64,000 nucleotides of DNA from Marivirga arenosa (GCF_030503895.2 NZ_CP129970.2:186001-250000), one strand, 5' to 3'; shown: positions 1 through 8,791, counted from the stretch's first letter. The notes: generated by a model not told the origin, from the sequence alone. Translations and numbers: made by a program.

Positions 1-400
1 TGATAAAAACTTGCTCAGCTTCCGCCATTAACGTATTAAAAACAGTCTCGAATTGTGAAAGCCACATTACGGTTTGGATTCCAGAGGCAGCAGTAGCTTC
101 TTCTTTGGTGTATTTATGTCCTTCCCAAACCGCAATATGCTCATTGGTTTCGGTAACAAACAATATCTCTCTCCAGCTATCATTATCAAAATCAGGGAAT
201 AAAACCAATTTAGTTTCTTCCTGATCAATTCCGCTCAAATAAAACAAATCACTATTTTGCCAGAAGGTCATAGTACCATCAGCATTTAAGGGCATCACAT
301 CATTAGCATTGAATACAGCTAATGAACGTGCTGGCATTTGCTTCATGAAGTTCTTGCGGTTTTTGATATAAAGAGACGAGTCTAAAGTTTTGTATCTCAT
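1..400 (-). CDS. pepP: Xaa-Pro aminopeptidase, N-terminal part (runs off window)
   Basis: The reverse strand opens with ATG at 398-400 and stays open to the window edge for 133 codons. The protein begins MRYKTLDSSLYIKNR and contains MTFWQNSDLFYLSG followed by LVLFPDFDNDSW, the pattern of the aminopeptidase P N-terminal domain (creatinase fold) that precedes the metal-binding catalytic domain. The family removes N-terminal residues next to proline using two metal ions. The catalytic half lies outside the window, so metal ligands cannot be checked. It is divergent from the subtilase gene at 475, with a 17-bp palindrome between them. The family call is firm; the exact paralogue (PepP or a PepQ-like enzyme) is less so. 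Confidence 0.8.
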   Translation of the reverse strand, partial: MRYKTLDSSLYIKNRKNFMKQMPARSLAVFNANDVMPLNADGTMTFWQNSDLFYLSGIDQEETKLVLFPDFDNDSWREILFVTETNEHIAVWEGHKYTKEEATAASGIQTVMWLSQFETVFNTLMAEAEQVFI

Positions 401-437
401 AAAATTGCTTTTTATTGAAATTAATCGTTTATGCTTC

Positions 438-454
438 GTAAATTTCAAATTTAC
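438..454. promoter_or_regulatory. 17-bp perfect palindrome between divergent genes
   Basis: GTAAATTT-C-AAATTTAC is a perfect dyad in the 74-bp gap between pepP (starts at 400) and the subtilase (starts at 475). Its centre is about 46 bases from one start and 29 from the other. It could be an operator for a homodimeric regulator shared by both genes. There is no U-run, so it is a poor terminator. No known regulator is assigned. Confidence 0.45.
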
Positions 455-474
455 AGTTTATTATCTCAATCAAC

Positions 475-1968
475 ATGCTTAAACAGGCTTTTTTCAAGAA
501 TATCTTCCTATTAATCCCTTTATTTCTGTTTTCAATTGAAATTTTCTCACAACAGAAATATTGGTTAGAATATAACGCTAGATTAAAAGATGTTCCGGAA
601 ATAGAATTAGAAAACTTAAAAGCTGAGTTAAAAAATAAATATCAGGAAGATATTAGTTTTCACTATGAGTCTAAATGGCATCCTGTTATTAGCATCGAGA
701 CTACCCATGAAATTGCCACCGAATTATCTGATTATGAATGGATTAATTCCATCACATCACAAATAGAATTGGTACCCACCTCTCTCATATCTACTAATAG
801 TAGTGAGTTGTCTTATGCCTTGGAACAAATCCAAGCTCATTATCTTATGGACAGTATGAAACTTAGCGGCAAAGGCGTTAATATTGGAATTATAGATGGT
901 GGTTTTATGGATGCAGATAAAGAACCATCCCTCCTTCATTTAGTTGAAAACGACCAAATAAAGTTTTTTAAAGATTTTCTTTTAGCTGGAAATAATAATC
1001 CATTTTACGGTAAACGTTTAGCACAAGATGACCATGGAACGCAAGTTTTAAAAATGATTGCCGGCTCAAATGATAATACCATCATTCGATACGGAATGGC
1101 TAAAAATGCGAGTATTTATCTTGCACGAACTGATCATGGAATACGAGAAAGAAGATTAGAAGAAGATTATTGGATTGAAGCAATTGAATTATTTCACGAA
1201 ATGGATATCAAACTGGTGAATTCCTCTCTTGGCTATACAGATGGCTATGATAAAAGAAAGGAAAATCATTCCGTAAATGAAGTGAATGGTAAAAGTAGTA
1301 TGATAACGAAAACCGCTCAGATGGCTGCAGAAAAAGGAATGTTGATTGTTAGTGCAGCAGGTAATGACGGTCATAATAAATGGAAAATCATATCCTTGCC
1401 ATCTGATGCAAAAGATGTTTTAACAGTTGGAGCTACTCGTTTTGATGATTGGTCTAGAATATATTACTCATCTGTTGGCCCTGAAAAGCTAGAATATGTT
1501 AAACCTGATGTAGCTTGTTTTGCTGCTAATGGAACATCATTTTCAGCTCCTGTCATAACGGGTTTGGCTGCATGTATTTGGGAATACGATTCAACTTTAA
1601 GCAATTACGAAGTTATGGAAATCATCAAGAATAGTGCTCATTTAAATGAAGTACCTAATAACTATTTGGGGTATGGGGTCCCTAATGGTAAGAAGATACA
1701 TAAAACCCTATTAAAAAAAGGTTTATACAATCTTAGTTCTAAATTGATTAAGGTAGAAGTTTCAGAAAATGATTATACCATTCAAATTCCTGATGGAATT
1801 AAAGAAATTGTGATATATCATAAAAGCTCTGATAAAAATGTGAAGGAAGAACTTACTGTTTCGATAGAATCAGAACAGAAATTTTTAATTATTGAGAAAG
1901 AAGCAGATATAAAATATTCTACAATTGTGGCACAAGATAGATGGCTGACAGAGATCATGTGGAAATAA
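475..1968 (+). CDS. secreted S8 family (subtilisin-like) serine peptidase
   Basis: An N-terminal signal peptide (hydrophobic residues 8-24, ending IFSQQ) sends the protein out of the cytoplasm. The subtilase catalytic triad is visible: Asp141 in GIIDGG, His187 in DDHGTQ and Ser355 in GTSFSAP; the oxyanion Asn is in SAAGND. Residues 25-115 form a propeptide-like region and residues 425-497 a small beta-rich C-terminal part that may be a sorting or adhesion module, though no clear Por secretion motif is seen. The 497-aa length is normal for Bacteroidota subtilases. The substrate is unknown. It is monocistronic and ends at a strong hairpin terminator. Confidence 0.9.
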   Translation: MLKQAFFKNIFLLIPLFLFSIEIFSQQKYWLEYNARLKDVPEIELENLKAELKNKYQEDISFHYESKWHPVISIETTHEIATELSDYEWINSITSQIELVPTSLISTNSSELSYALEQIQAHYLMDSMKLSGKGVNIGIIDGGFMDADKEPSLLHLVENDQIKFFKDFLLAGNNNPFYGKRLAQDDHGTQVLKMIAGSNDNTIIRYGMAKNASIYLARTDHGIRERRLEEDYWIEAIELFHEMDIKLVNSSLGYTDGYDKRKENHSVNEVNGKSSMITKTAQMAAEKGMLIVSAAGNDGHNKWKIISLPSDAKDVLTVGATRFDDWSRIYYSSVGPEKLEYVKPDVACFAANGTSFSAPVITGLAACIWEYDSTLSNYEVMEIIKNSAHLNEVPNNYLGYGVPNGKKIHKTLLKKGLYNLSSKLIKVEVSENDYTIQIPDGIKEIVIYHKSSDKNVKEELTVSIESEQKFLIIEKEADIKYSTIVAQDRWLTEIMWK

Positions 1969-1990
1969 AAAGCCCGATAAATCGGGCTTT
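1969..1990. terminator. bidirectional intrinsic terminator
   Basis: The perfect 9-bp stem AAAGCCCGA / TCGGGCTTT with loop TAAA begins directly after the subtilase stop codon. A-rich and T-rich flanks make it usable from both sides, which suits the convergent genes at 475-1968 and 2015-2785. Confidence 0.8.
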
Positions 1991-2014
1991 ACATAAAATA
2001 ATTTTTTTCTCGTC

Positions 2015-2785
2015 TTAAAATAAATTGAAACTTAAACCAAATCTGAATGGAGTTGCCTGTGTTGCAATAGGTTCTTCAGCATTATTTAATGGCCCTCTTC
2101 CAGGATTAAAAAGTTCTGAGAAATCATATTGGAAATAGGCACCAAAACCAGAAATTCCAACTTTTATATGAGCACCATAACGAAATTGATTTAACTCGAA
2201 ATTTTCTTTTCGCTTAATTTTTTTTGTCTGCTCGTTTTGGTTGTATACTATCTTTGTTTTACCATTAATTAAATACCCTATACTACCTCCTGCGGCAACG
2301 AAAAACCCACCATTATCCACCTTATCTTTATTCAAATAGTATCTAAATTCAATCGGAATGTTCACATAATTAGTCTCAAACTTAGACTTCTCAACTATAC
2401 TATTTTCACCTACAATATCAGTCCCAATACTTTGTAAACGTACGTTTCTTAGTTCATCACTCCCTGACACTATGGCTAAAGTAGTGGAATCCCCGTCAAA
2501 TGCATATTTATCAAATGATAAGTTAATCCCTGCATTAAAGCTGAAATTGGAATTAGAAATTTGAATCGGATACATATATCCAATTTTAAAATCATTATTT
2601 CCAAAAGTGCGGAGATTTAATGCTTCAACATCATTATTGTATAACATATTTAAACCAAAGGATAAGGTAAGATCTCCTTTTAAATTAGGCCTTGGTCCAA
2701 ATGTATTTTTTTCTTGCATGTTTTGTGCATGCATACTTATTACTGTAGTGAATAATATGATCGCAATTACGAATAGTTTTTTCAT
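2015..2785 (-). CDS. outer-membrane beta-barrel protein (PorT-like fold)
   Basis: A signal peptide of about 20 residues ends at SMHAQ. The mature part alternates polar and hydrophobic residues in short strands (for example FRFGLSFNLF at the C terminus), and ends in the terminal phenylalanine expected of BAM-inserted barrels. At 256 aa it fits the small 8-10 stranded outer-membrane beta-barrel families common in this phylum. Residues 92-140 form a polar, charged stretch likely to be an extracellular loop. No enzymatic motif is seen and the ligand is unknown. A perfect -7 box lies about 35 bases upstream. Confidence 0.7.
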   Translation of the reverse strand: MKKLFVIAIILFTTVISMHAQNMQEKNTFGPRPNLKGDLTLSFGLNMLYNNDVEALNLRTFGNNDFKIGYMYPIQISNSNFSFNAGINLSFDKYAFDGDSTTLAIVSGSDELRNVRLQSIGTDIVGENSIVEKSKFETNYVNIPIEFRYYLNKDKVDNGGFFVAAGGSIGYLINGKTKIVYNQNEQTKKIKRKENFELNQFRYGAHIKVGISGFGAYFQYDFSELFNPGRGPLNNAEEPIATQATPFRFGLSFNLF

Positions 2786-2816
2786 TAGTATTTTTTTGAA
2801 TTTTACTTTCGAACGA

Positions 2817-2824
2817 CAAAGATA
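2817..2824 (-). promoter_or_regulatory. Bacteroidota -7 promoter box for the beta-barrel gene
   Basis: On the reverse strand TATCTTTG matches TAnnTTTG exactly, about 32 bases upstream of the ATG at 2785. A -33 TTG is not obvious. Confidence 0.5.
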
Positions 2825-2880
2825 GCGTTTTATGCAGAGGATAAATAAATAAATCCTTTTTCTTATAAGAAATTATTATT

Positions 2881-2888
2881 TACCTTTG
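2881..2888 (+). promoter_or_regulatory. Bacteroidota -7 promoter box upstream of tRNA-Arg
   Basis: TACCTTTG matches TAnnTTTG exactly and lies 75 bases before the tRNA. A pyrimidine-rich stretch at 2855-2862 sits where the -33 element would be, but there is no TTG. Confidence 0.45.
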
Positions 2889-2963
2889 CAAACTCATTAG
2901 CAAACGTAGCGAATGAAAGCTTATTGCTCAATCTAATTTTGAACAATAAAATAATTTTTAAAT

Positions 2964-3037
2964 GGCCTTGTAGCTCAACTGAATAGAGCACTTGATTACG
3001 GCTCAAGAGGTTCCAGGTTTGAATCCTGGCAAGGTCA
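2964..3037 (+). tRNA. tRNA-Arg (anticodon ACG)
   Basis: The 74-nt cloverleaf folds completely. The acceptor is GGCCTTG/CAAGGTC with one G-U pair, the D stem GCTC/GAGC, the anticodon stem CTTGA/TCAAG with loop TTACGGC, and the T stem CCAGG/CCTGG with loop TTTGAAT. The anticodon ACG reads CGN arginine codons, with the first A presumably edited to inosine. CCA is not encoded, so it must be added after transcription. A hairpin terminator follows. Confidence 0.95.
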
Positions 3038-3049
3038 CAAATATTAAAG

Positions 3050-3086
3050 AAAATCCACTTAAGTTATTTTTGAGTGGATTTTTTAT
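3050..3086 (+). terminator. intrinsic terminator after tRNA-Arg
   Basis: The perfect 10-bp stem AAAATCCACT / AGTGGATTTT (3050-3059 with 3073-3082) is followed by a T-run. Confidence 0.8.
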
Positions 3087-3119
3087 TTATACTTATTTTA
3101 ATGATAAAATACCAAATAT

Positions 3120-3776
3120 TTGAATGTAAAACTAACTCTTATTGTAGCATTTAGTATACTTTTTTTAGCATGCGAAAAAAACGAACCAGCTCCATCACAA
3201 AAAATGGATGATGTTGAGGAAGAAGTAAATCTAAAACAAAAAGAAGCCATCATTTTTTTTAAAGAAACTAATTTTAAAATAGAAGGTGTTTATTCGAGAA
3301 ATTGGGATATTCTAAGAGATTTAAACGGATTAGCAAAAATAAATGGTAAAGTAAATATTGAAAGTTATTTTGAAATAAACGATTCAAGCTATTTTAATTT
3401 TTTTACTAAAATCTCCGATTGTAATATTACCACACAGAGTCCAAGAAAATTTTTATATGCTTATAATTTAGATTGGAGCCTGTCTTTTAATGATATTATC
3501 GGAATAGAACATGACACGATTATAACCAATACGGACTCATCAGTTATTTTAAACTTACTATTGGAAGAAAAAGAAATAACAACAAGCTTAGCGTATACTA
3601 ATGCTGTATACGCTAAGCTTGTAGAATGTGAAACTGACGTAGATATAGATGATATTCAAAGAGATAAAGATTTTGTGTATTCTTTGCCTATCAGCTTAAA
3701 TTATGGTGACACTGCAACGATAAATAGTATAATCAAGAATATTGAAATTTTATCAGATTCTTTAATTTCCAATTAA
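3120..3776 (+). CDS. lipoprotein of unknown function
   Basis: A signal peptide with lipobox FLAC places the lipidated cysteine at about residue 18, followed by a charged linker (EKNEPAPSQK). The frame is closed upstream at 3105-3107 and offers no ATG, so the TTG at 3120 is the likely start; it correctly begins the signal peptide. No family is recognised. The mature part is mixed alpha/beta, with a run of NITTQSPRKF and later acidic segments. A perfect 17-bp inverted repeat lies inside the coding sequence at 3582-3622. The gene stands alone between the tRNA terminator and a convergent paaG-like gene. Confidence 0.65.
   Translation: MNVKLTLIVAFSILFLACEKNEPAPSQKMDDVEEEVNLKQKEAIIFFKETNFKIEGVYSRNWDILRDLNGLAKINGKVNIESYFEINDSSYFNFFTKISDCNITTQSPRKFLYAYNLDWSLSFNDIIGIEHDTIITNTDSSVILNLLLEEKEITTSLAYTNAVYAKLVECETDVDIDDIQRDKDFVYSLPISLNYGDTATINSIIKNIEILSDSLISN
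3582..3622. repeat. perfect 17-bp inverted repeat inside a coding sequence
   Basis: The arms at 3582-3598 and 3606-3622 are exact reverse complements (ACAAGCTTAGCGTATAC and its complement) around the 7-base loop TAATGCT. The lipoprotein frame reads through it as LAYTNAVYAKL. There is no T-run, so termination is unlikely. Confidence 0.85.
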
Positions 3777-3842
3777 ATCATTTTTAGAAAATAATTTCAC
3801 TATCTAAAAATGATTTAATACAAAAGCTTTCTTCTAGATTAT

Positions 3843-4622
3843 TTACTTCCCTTTGAATTCTGGTTTTCTTTTATCTAAAAAGGCCTGCTTACCTTCTTTA
3901 TAGTCTTCTGAAGTACCCGCTATTTGTTGCGAATATTTTTCATACTCTAACATTTCATCCAATGATGAAGTAGCTGCCTTATTTAACATCTTTTTAATCA
4001 TCCCTATTGATTTTGTAGGTGCTTTTGCAAAATAATCAGTGTAAGACTTCACTGCTTCATCTAACTCATCATCTTTTACCACCTTATTGACAATACCTAG
4101 TTCATAAGCCTCTTGCGCACTAACTTTTGTACCCATAGCACATAATTCAAACGCTTTTTGATATCCTACCAAATTTGGCAAGAAGAAAGAAGATCCTGAA
4201 TCAGGTACTAAACCAATGTTAATGAATACTTCGATCATTTTAGATGATTCAGCAGCTATAATCATATCTGAAGCTAGCGCCAAAGAACAACCAGCTCCTG
4301 CGGCTACTCCATTTAATCTAGCAATGATAGGCTTAGGAAGTTTTCTCATTGCTCTGATGATAGGGTTATATCTCTTTTCTAATGAGTTATAAAACATTCT
4401 ATCATCTTCATCACGAGCTGATTTCAAATCTTGTCCTGAACAAAATGCTTTCCCTTCACCGGTAATAACCACTACTCTTACCTCATCGTCTTTACCAGCC
4501 TCTTTTAATGCTTTTTGAAATTCATAACTAATTCCATCATTAAAAGCATTATAAAAATCTGGTCTATTGAATGTGATGGTACAAACACCATCATTAAGTT
4601 CATATTTTAAAAACTCGTACAT
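3843..4622 (-). CDS. paaG: PaaG-like enoyl-CoA hydratase/isomerase
   Basis: A crotonase-fold protein of 259 aa. The oxyanion-hole segment AFCSGQDL and the conserved aspartate in LVPDSGSSFFLP follow the pattern of 2-(1,2-epoxyphenyl)acetyl-CoA isomerase (PaaG), rather than the double-Glu pattern of classical enoyl-CoA hydratases. PaaG rearranges the ring epoxide to an oxepin in phenylacetate breakdown and can act as a delta3,delta2-enoyl-CoA isomerase. No other paa gene is in the window, so a general fatty-acid isomerase role is possible. It ends 13 bases downstream of the membrane-protein gene at 4636-5253, suggesting a leftward operon with rpoN. Confidence 0.75.
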   Translation of the reverse strand: MYEFLKYELNDGVCTITFNRPDFYNAFNDGISYEFQKALKEAGKDDEVRVVVITGEGKAFCSGQDLKSARDEDDRMFYNSLEKRYNPIIRAMRKLPKPIIARLNGVAAGAGCSLALASDMIIAAESSKMIEVFINIGLVPDSGSSFFLPNLVGYQKAFELCAMGTKVSAQEAYELGIVNKVVKDDELDEAVKSYTDYFAKAPTKSIGMIKKMLNKAATSSLDEMLEYEKYSQQIAGTSEDYKEGKQAFLDKRKPEFKGK

Positions 4623-4635
4623 TATTTATATCTGT

Positions 4636-5253
4636 TTAATTTAGAATCAAAATTGTGAGAAAATTTACAAAAAAGCCAATCAGGAGACCATACCAGACTT
4701 GTTTAGAATCATGAGCTGCCAATTGTAATCGCGCACTTCCAACCAAACCGCACAACAAAAAGCAAGCTGCAACAGCATAATAAAAATTAGAAGGTTCAGA
4801 TTGTAATAATAAAGCCAAATAAATCCCAGTAGCACCTGCTATCGCAATAGCATGTGCACTAATTTTCCACCATATGGTGATAACAGTTAAAATTACAATA
4901 CTTAGCGTTATAGATAAAAGTATGGCGGTCACCAAGTTTGGAAATCGAAATTTCTCCCAAAAAAGATAGGTGGTAGCACCATAGAATATAGCATTAAATA
5001 GAAATGGAAAGATACGTTCTTTCTTATCTTCCATATTCAAATTACTAATATTTCGGGTAAACTTTAACAATAAAATCCCCATCAAGGGAATTAAAAAGGT
5101 GGTCATAAAAACCATAGAAATAAACCTCCAGGCAATTTCATCAGACATATTTAAGGCATAAGGCAATAAAAATATTAAGCCCAAAAATATATAACTCGGA
5201 ATGAGTAAGGGTTGAAAAACAATTGATATGAAATGCGCCCAGAACCTATTCAC
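4636..5253 (-). CDS. integral membrane protein, PAP2-like
   Basis: There are about six hydrophobic segments over 205 aa, beginning MNRFWAHFISIVFQPLL. This resembles the small membrane proteins annotated as PAP2-related in Bacteroidota; HAIAIAGATG (about residues 133-142) sits where a PAP2 SGH motif would be, and HDSKQVWYGLLIG where the second histidine motif would be. The full phosphatase signature is not present, so activity on lipid phosphates is uncertain. The start is GTG at 5251-5253, sharing its first base with the last base of the rpoN TAG stop. That one-base overlap points to translational coupling. Confidence 0.5.
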   Translation of the reverse strand: MNRFWAHFISIVFQPLLIPSYIFLGLIFLLPYALNMSDEIAWRFISMVFMTTFLIPLMGILLLKFTRNISNLNMEDKKERIFPFLFNAIFYGATTYLFWEKFRFPNLVTAILLSITLSIVILTVITIWWKISAHAIAIAGATGIYLALLLQSEPSNFYYAVAACFLLCGLVGSARLQLAAHDSKQVWYGLLIGFFVNFLTILILN

Positions 5254-6683
5254 TATAATTCTTTTCTTAAACGTGCTACTGGAATATTTAACTGTTCTCT
5301 ATATTTAGCTACGGTTCTTCTGGCAATTTTATAACCTTTACCTTTTAATAGTTTTTCTAATTTATCATCAGAAAGTGGCTTACTTTTATCCTCTTTATCT
5401 ATAAATTCTTTCAATGTATTTTTCACTTCTCTTGAACTAACATCCTCACCAGATTCTGTAGCTATACCTTCAGAGAAGAAGAATTTTAATGGATATATAC
5501 CAAATTCAGTCTGCACCGATTTACTATTAGCTACTCTGGAAACAGTGGAAATATCCATATCAATTTTTTCAGCAATATCCTTCAAAATCATAGGGCGAAG
5601 TTTACTTTCATCACCTTCTTTAAAGAATTCATATTGATATTCTAATATGGCCTGCATAGTATTCAACAAAGTGAATTGACGTTGTTTAATGGCATCAATA
5701 AACCATTTAGCTGCATCTAATTTTTGCTTTACGAAACCAACAGTTTCCTTCAGTTTTTTATCCTTTTTATCTCCTTTATCATAGGCTTTTAGCATTTCAG
5801 AATATGAAGGGCTTACCCGTAAATCAGGTGCATTTCTAGAATTTAATGTAATAACTAATTCACCATTTTGATTGGTCAATATAAAATCAGGCATTAAATA
5901 CTGTGTTCTTACGGCACTTGATCCTGATCCACCAGGTTTTGGATTTAATCTTTTAATGGTATCAATAGCCTCTTTGAAAAGTTCCTCATCCTCAACATTT
6001 AGCTTCTTCACTATTTTTTCATAATGCTTTTTTGAGAATTCTTCAAAACATTCATCTATGATTTGATGGGCTAACTGAACGGTTTCAGATTGGTCAATTT
6101 TTCTTTCTAACTGCAGAAGTAAGCATTCCTGTAAATTTCTACAAGCAATCCCTGCAGGATCAAATTCTTGAATTTTGGCTAATACACTTTCAACTTCATC
6201 TTCATCAGTATTTACATTTTGTGAAAATGCTAAATCATTAACAATTGCACTTATATCTCTACGGATATAACCATCACTTTCTATGCTACCGATTAGCTGC
6301 TTCCCTATTTTATATTGGTGTTCATCAAGCCCTAAAAAGCCCAATTGGGTCATCAATTGATCATTTAGAGTAGTACCCATTGCAATGGGCATTTCCTTTT
6401 CCTCTTCCTGATTATTGCCATCACCCTGCATTTTGTAGCCCGCTTCGTCATCATGAAGATAATCTTCTATGTCAAAATCATCAGTAGTATCCTCCTCATA
6501 ATCTTCTTCAAAATTATCCTCTTCTGGCTCTTCTTTTCCTTCTTCTAAGGCTGGATTTATTTCTAATTCTTCTTCTATTCTCGTATCCAACTCAGCAGTA
6601 GGCACTTGCAACAGTTTTATAAACTGAATTTGCTGAGGAGACAAACGTTGTCCTAAAGATTGTGTGAGTACTAATTTTTGCAT
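5253..6683 (-). CDS. rpoN: RNA polymerase sigma-54 factor
   Basis: Region I is the glutamine-rich N terminus (QKLVLTQSLGQRLSPQQIQFIKLLQ) that contacts AAA+ activators. Region II is an unusually acidic linker at about residues 45-90. The core-binding domain follows, then a helix-turn-helix, and the C terminus carries the RpoN box ARRTVAKYRE, which recognises the -24 element. The length of 476 aa is normal. Sigma-54 transcription needs an ATP-driven activator; none is encoded in this window. It is first in a leftward group with the PAP2-like and PaaG-like genes. Confidence 0.95.
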   Translation of the reverse strand: MQKLVLTQSLGQRLSPQQIQFIKLLQVPTAELDTRIEEELEINPALEEGKEEPEEDNFEEDYEEDTTDDFDIEDYLHDDEAGYKMQGDGNNQEEEKEMPIAMGTTLNDQLMTQLGFLGLDEHQYKIGKQLIGSIESDGYIRRDISAIVNDLAFSQNVNTDEDEVESVLAKIQEFDPAGIACRNLQECLLLQLERKIDQSETVQLAHQIIDECFEEFSKKHYEKIVKKLNVEDEELFKEAIDTIKRLNPKPGGSGSSAVRTQYLMPDFILTNQNGELVITLNSRNAPDLRVSPSYSEMLKAYDKGDKKDKKLKETVGFVKQKLDAAKWFIDAIKQRQFTLLNTMQAILEYQYEFFKEGDESKLRPMILKDIAEKIDMDISTVSRVANSKSVQTEFGIYPLKFFFSEGIATESGEDVSSREVKNTLKEFIDKEDKSKPLSDDKLEKLLKGKGYKIARRTVAKYREQLNIPVARLRKEL

Positions 6684-6817
6684 AAAAGGATTAAACTAAA
6701 AATTGTGCCAATTTTCTTTACCCAAATTTATTTTAAATTCTTGAAATCTTTGATAAAAAGCCAATAATATCGAATTTTGGCAGACTAAAATTTACAAAAA
6801 ATAAACGTAATTATTTT

Positions 6818-8269
6818 ATGACTGTTCCGGCAAGAATTAAAATCAAAGAACTATTAGCTAGTGAAGCTACTGAGCAACAAGCAAATGTGAAAGGATGGGT
6901 AAGAACAAAAAGAGGTGGAAAGCCTGTTTTTTTTATTGCGCTAAATGATGGTTCTACTATCAATAATATTCAGATTGTTGCCGACCCAGAGGTTATCTCT
7001 GAAGATATCATTAAAGATATTACGACAGGAGCCGCTTTAAATGTAGTAGGAAAAGTAGTAGCTTCTCAAGGAGCTGGCCAGTCAGTTGAAATACTTGCTG
7101 AGACTATCGAAGTATTAGGCAAGGCTGATCCTGAAAAGTATCCACTACAGCCCAAAAAGCATTCAATGGAGTTTATGAGAGAAAAGGCTCATTTAAGAAT
7201 GCGTAGTAGCACTTTTAGCGCTATTTTTAGAATTCGTCATTCTTTAGCTTTTGCGATACATGAATTTTTCCATAAAAAAGGATTCTATAATCTTCATACT
7301 CCAATCATAACAGCAAATGATGCTGAAGGTGCGGGTGAAACATTTCACGTAACCAATTTTGATTTGGACAAAATCCCTATGACTGATGACGGGAAAGTTG
7401 ATTACAAACAAGATTTCTTTGGTAAGGAAACAAACCTAACCGTTTCTGGTCAGCTAGAAGGTGAATTGAGTGCAATGGCATTAGGCGAAATTTATACTTT
7501 TGGCCCAACCTTCAGAGCCGAAAACTCTAATACCACCCGCCACTTAGCTGAGTTTTGGATGGTAGAGCCTGAAATGGCCTTCTATGACTTAAAAGACAAT
7601 ATGGCTTTAGCCGAAGAAATGTTAAAGTATGTGGTGAAATATGCTTTAGATAATTGTAAAGATGATTTAGCTTTCCTTGCTAAAAGAGCTGATGATGAAG
7701 ACAAGCAAAAGCCTCAGAATGAAAGGCAAGAAATGGGCTTAATTGAAAGACTAGAATTTATCTTAAATAATGATTTTGAGAAAGTTAGCTATACTGATGC
7801 TATTGAAATTCTTAGAAACAGTAAGCCAAATAAAAAGAAAAAATTCAACTACATTATTGAAGGATGGGGCGCTGATTTGCAATCTGAGCATGAACGTTTC
7901 TTAGTTGAGAAACATTTCAAAAAACCAGTCATACTATTTGACTACCCTAAGGATATCAAAGCATTCTATATGCGTCAGAATGATGATGACAAAACTGTAG
8001 GTGCAATGGATATTTTGTTTCCTGGCATTGGTGAAATTGTAGGCGGATCTCAAAGAGAGGAAAGACTAGAAAAGCTAACTCAAAGAATGAAAGAGATGAA
8101 TATCCCAGAAGAAGAACTTTGGTGGTATTTAGATACTCGTAAATTCGGTACCGCTCCTCATAGCGGATTTGGACTAGGTTTTGAAAGGCTTATGCTTTTT
8201 GTGACAGGAATGGGAAATATTAGAGATGTAATTCCATTTCCAAGAACACCTGATAACGCTGAGTTTTGA
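6818..8269 (+). CDS. asnS: asparaginyl-tRNA synthetase
   Basis: A class IIb aminoacyl-tRNA synthetase of 483 aa. The N-terminal OB-fold anticodon domain is at about residues 15-105 ([23 protein letters not shown]). Motif 2 is seen in [25 protein letters not shown] and motif 3 in [29 protein letters not shown]. The asparagine enzyme is indicated by [12 protein letters not shown] and by an insertion around residues 270-330 ([17 protein letters not shown]) that is common in AsnRS of this phylum. It charges tRNA-Asn in the cytoplasm. It diverges from rpoN, with a 134-bp intergenic region. Confidence 0.95.
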   Translation: MTVPARIKIKELLASEATEQQANVKGWVRTKRGGKPVFFIALNDGSTINNIQIVADPEVISEDIIKDITTGAALNVVGKVVASQGAGQSVEILAETIEVLGKADPEKYPLQPKKHSMEFMREKAHLRMRSSTFSAIFRIRHSLAFAIHEFFHKKGFYNLHTPIITANDAEGAGETFHVTNFDLDKIPMTDDGKVDYKQDFFGKETNLTVSGQLEGELSAMALGEIYTFGPTFRAENSNTTRHLAEFWMVEPEMAFYDLKDNMALAEEMLKYVVKYALDNCKDDLAFLAKRADDEDKQKPQNERQEMGLIERLEFILNNDFEKVSYTDAIEILRNSKPNKKKKFNYIIEGWGADLQSEHERFLVEKHFKKPVILFDYPKDIKAFYMRQNDDDKTVGAMDILFPGIGEIVGGSQREERLEKLTQRMKEMNIPEEELWWYLDTRKFGTAPHSGFGLGFERLMLFVTGMGNIRDVIPFPRTPDNAEF

Positions 8270-8270
8270 T

Positions 8271-8291
8271 GGGTGTTGGATGATGGATGTT
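8271..8291. repeat. left imperfect terminal inverted repeat flanking the four-helix-bundle gene
   Basis: The 21-bp segment beginning GGGTGTTGGATGATGG matches the reverse complement of 8771-8791 at 18 of 21 positions, with an 11-bp identical core (TGATGGATGTT). It starts one base after the asnS stop codon. Confidence 0.6.
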
Positions 8292-8356
8292 GGATAATAC
8301 ATTTGTAAGCTTGAGTAGATTTATTTAGATTGAATGAATCAACCAAGCTTACAATT

Positions 8357-8710
8357 ATGAGTTTTAAATTTGAAAAGCTTAGAATCTGGCAAATGTCAAT
8401 GGATTTTGCTGAGGAAATTTATAAAATTTCTGAAGCGTTCCCTAAAACTGAAAATTATAATTTAACATCGCAAATCAGAAGAGCCGTTGATTCAATTGCT
8501 TTAAATATTGCAGAAGGATCAATACTTCAATCTTTACCTGAAAACAAAAAATTTTTAGGATACTCAATCAGGTCATTAGCAGAGGTTGTGACTTGCCTAT
8601 ATAAAGCAGAAAAAAGACAATACATTGACAGTAAATGTTTTAAAAATAACTATGATCAAGCTTACCTTTTAATGAATATGATGATAAGTTATCGTTCAAA
8701 AATTAAATAA
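8357..8710 (+). CDS. four-helix-bundle protein (23S rRNA intervening-sequence protein family)
   Basis: The 117-aa all-helical protein begins MSFKFEKLRIWQMSMDFAEEIY, the typical opening of the TIGR02436 four-helix-bundle family (S23/IVS proteins, related to the Avd accessory protein of diversity-generating retroelements). NLTSQIRRAVDSIALNIAEG is the family's most conserved segment. The ATG at 8357 is preferred over the in-frame ATG at 8330 because family members start at this point. Function is unknown; the pentameric barrel is thought to bind nucleic acid. The gene sits alone between asnS and hutI and is bracketed by inverted repeats, suggesting a small mobile unit. Confidence 0.85.
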   Translation: MSFKFEKLRIWQMSMDFAEEIYKISEAFPKTENYNLTSQIRRAVDSIALNIAEGSILQSLPENKKFLGYSIRSLAEVVTCLYKAEKRQYIDSKCFKNNYDQAYLLMNMMISYRSKIK

Positions 8711-8770
8711 TACACATTAATCAACTCAGGGTAATGAGAATGTTTAAAAATCAAAGACTAAAATTCTTCA

Positions 8771-8791
8771 AACATCCATCACCCTTCACCC
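8771..8791. repeat. right imperfect terminal inverted repeat flanking the four-helix-bundle gene
   Basis: AACATCCATCACCC and its continuation to 8791 is the inverted partner of 8271-8291. It ends 19 bases before the hutI start codon. The two repeats enclose 521 bp. Confidence 0.6.

Noticed and set aside
6700-6716. A sigma-54-like TTGGCAC on the reverse strand upstream of rpoN
   Set aside because: The -12 GC element is missing (TTAG where TTGC is needed), so it does not make a credible sigma-54 promoter.
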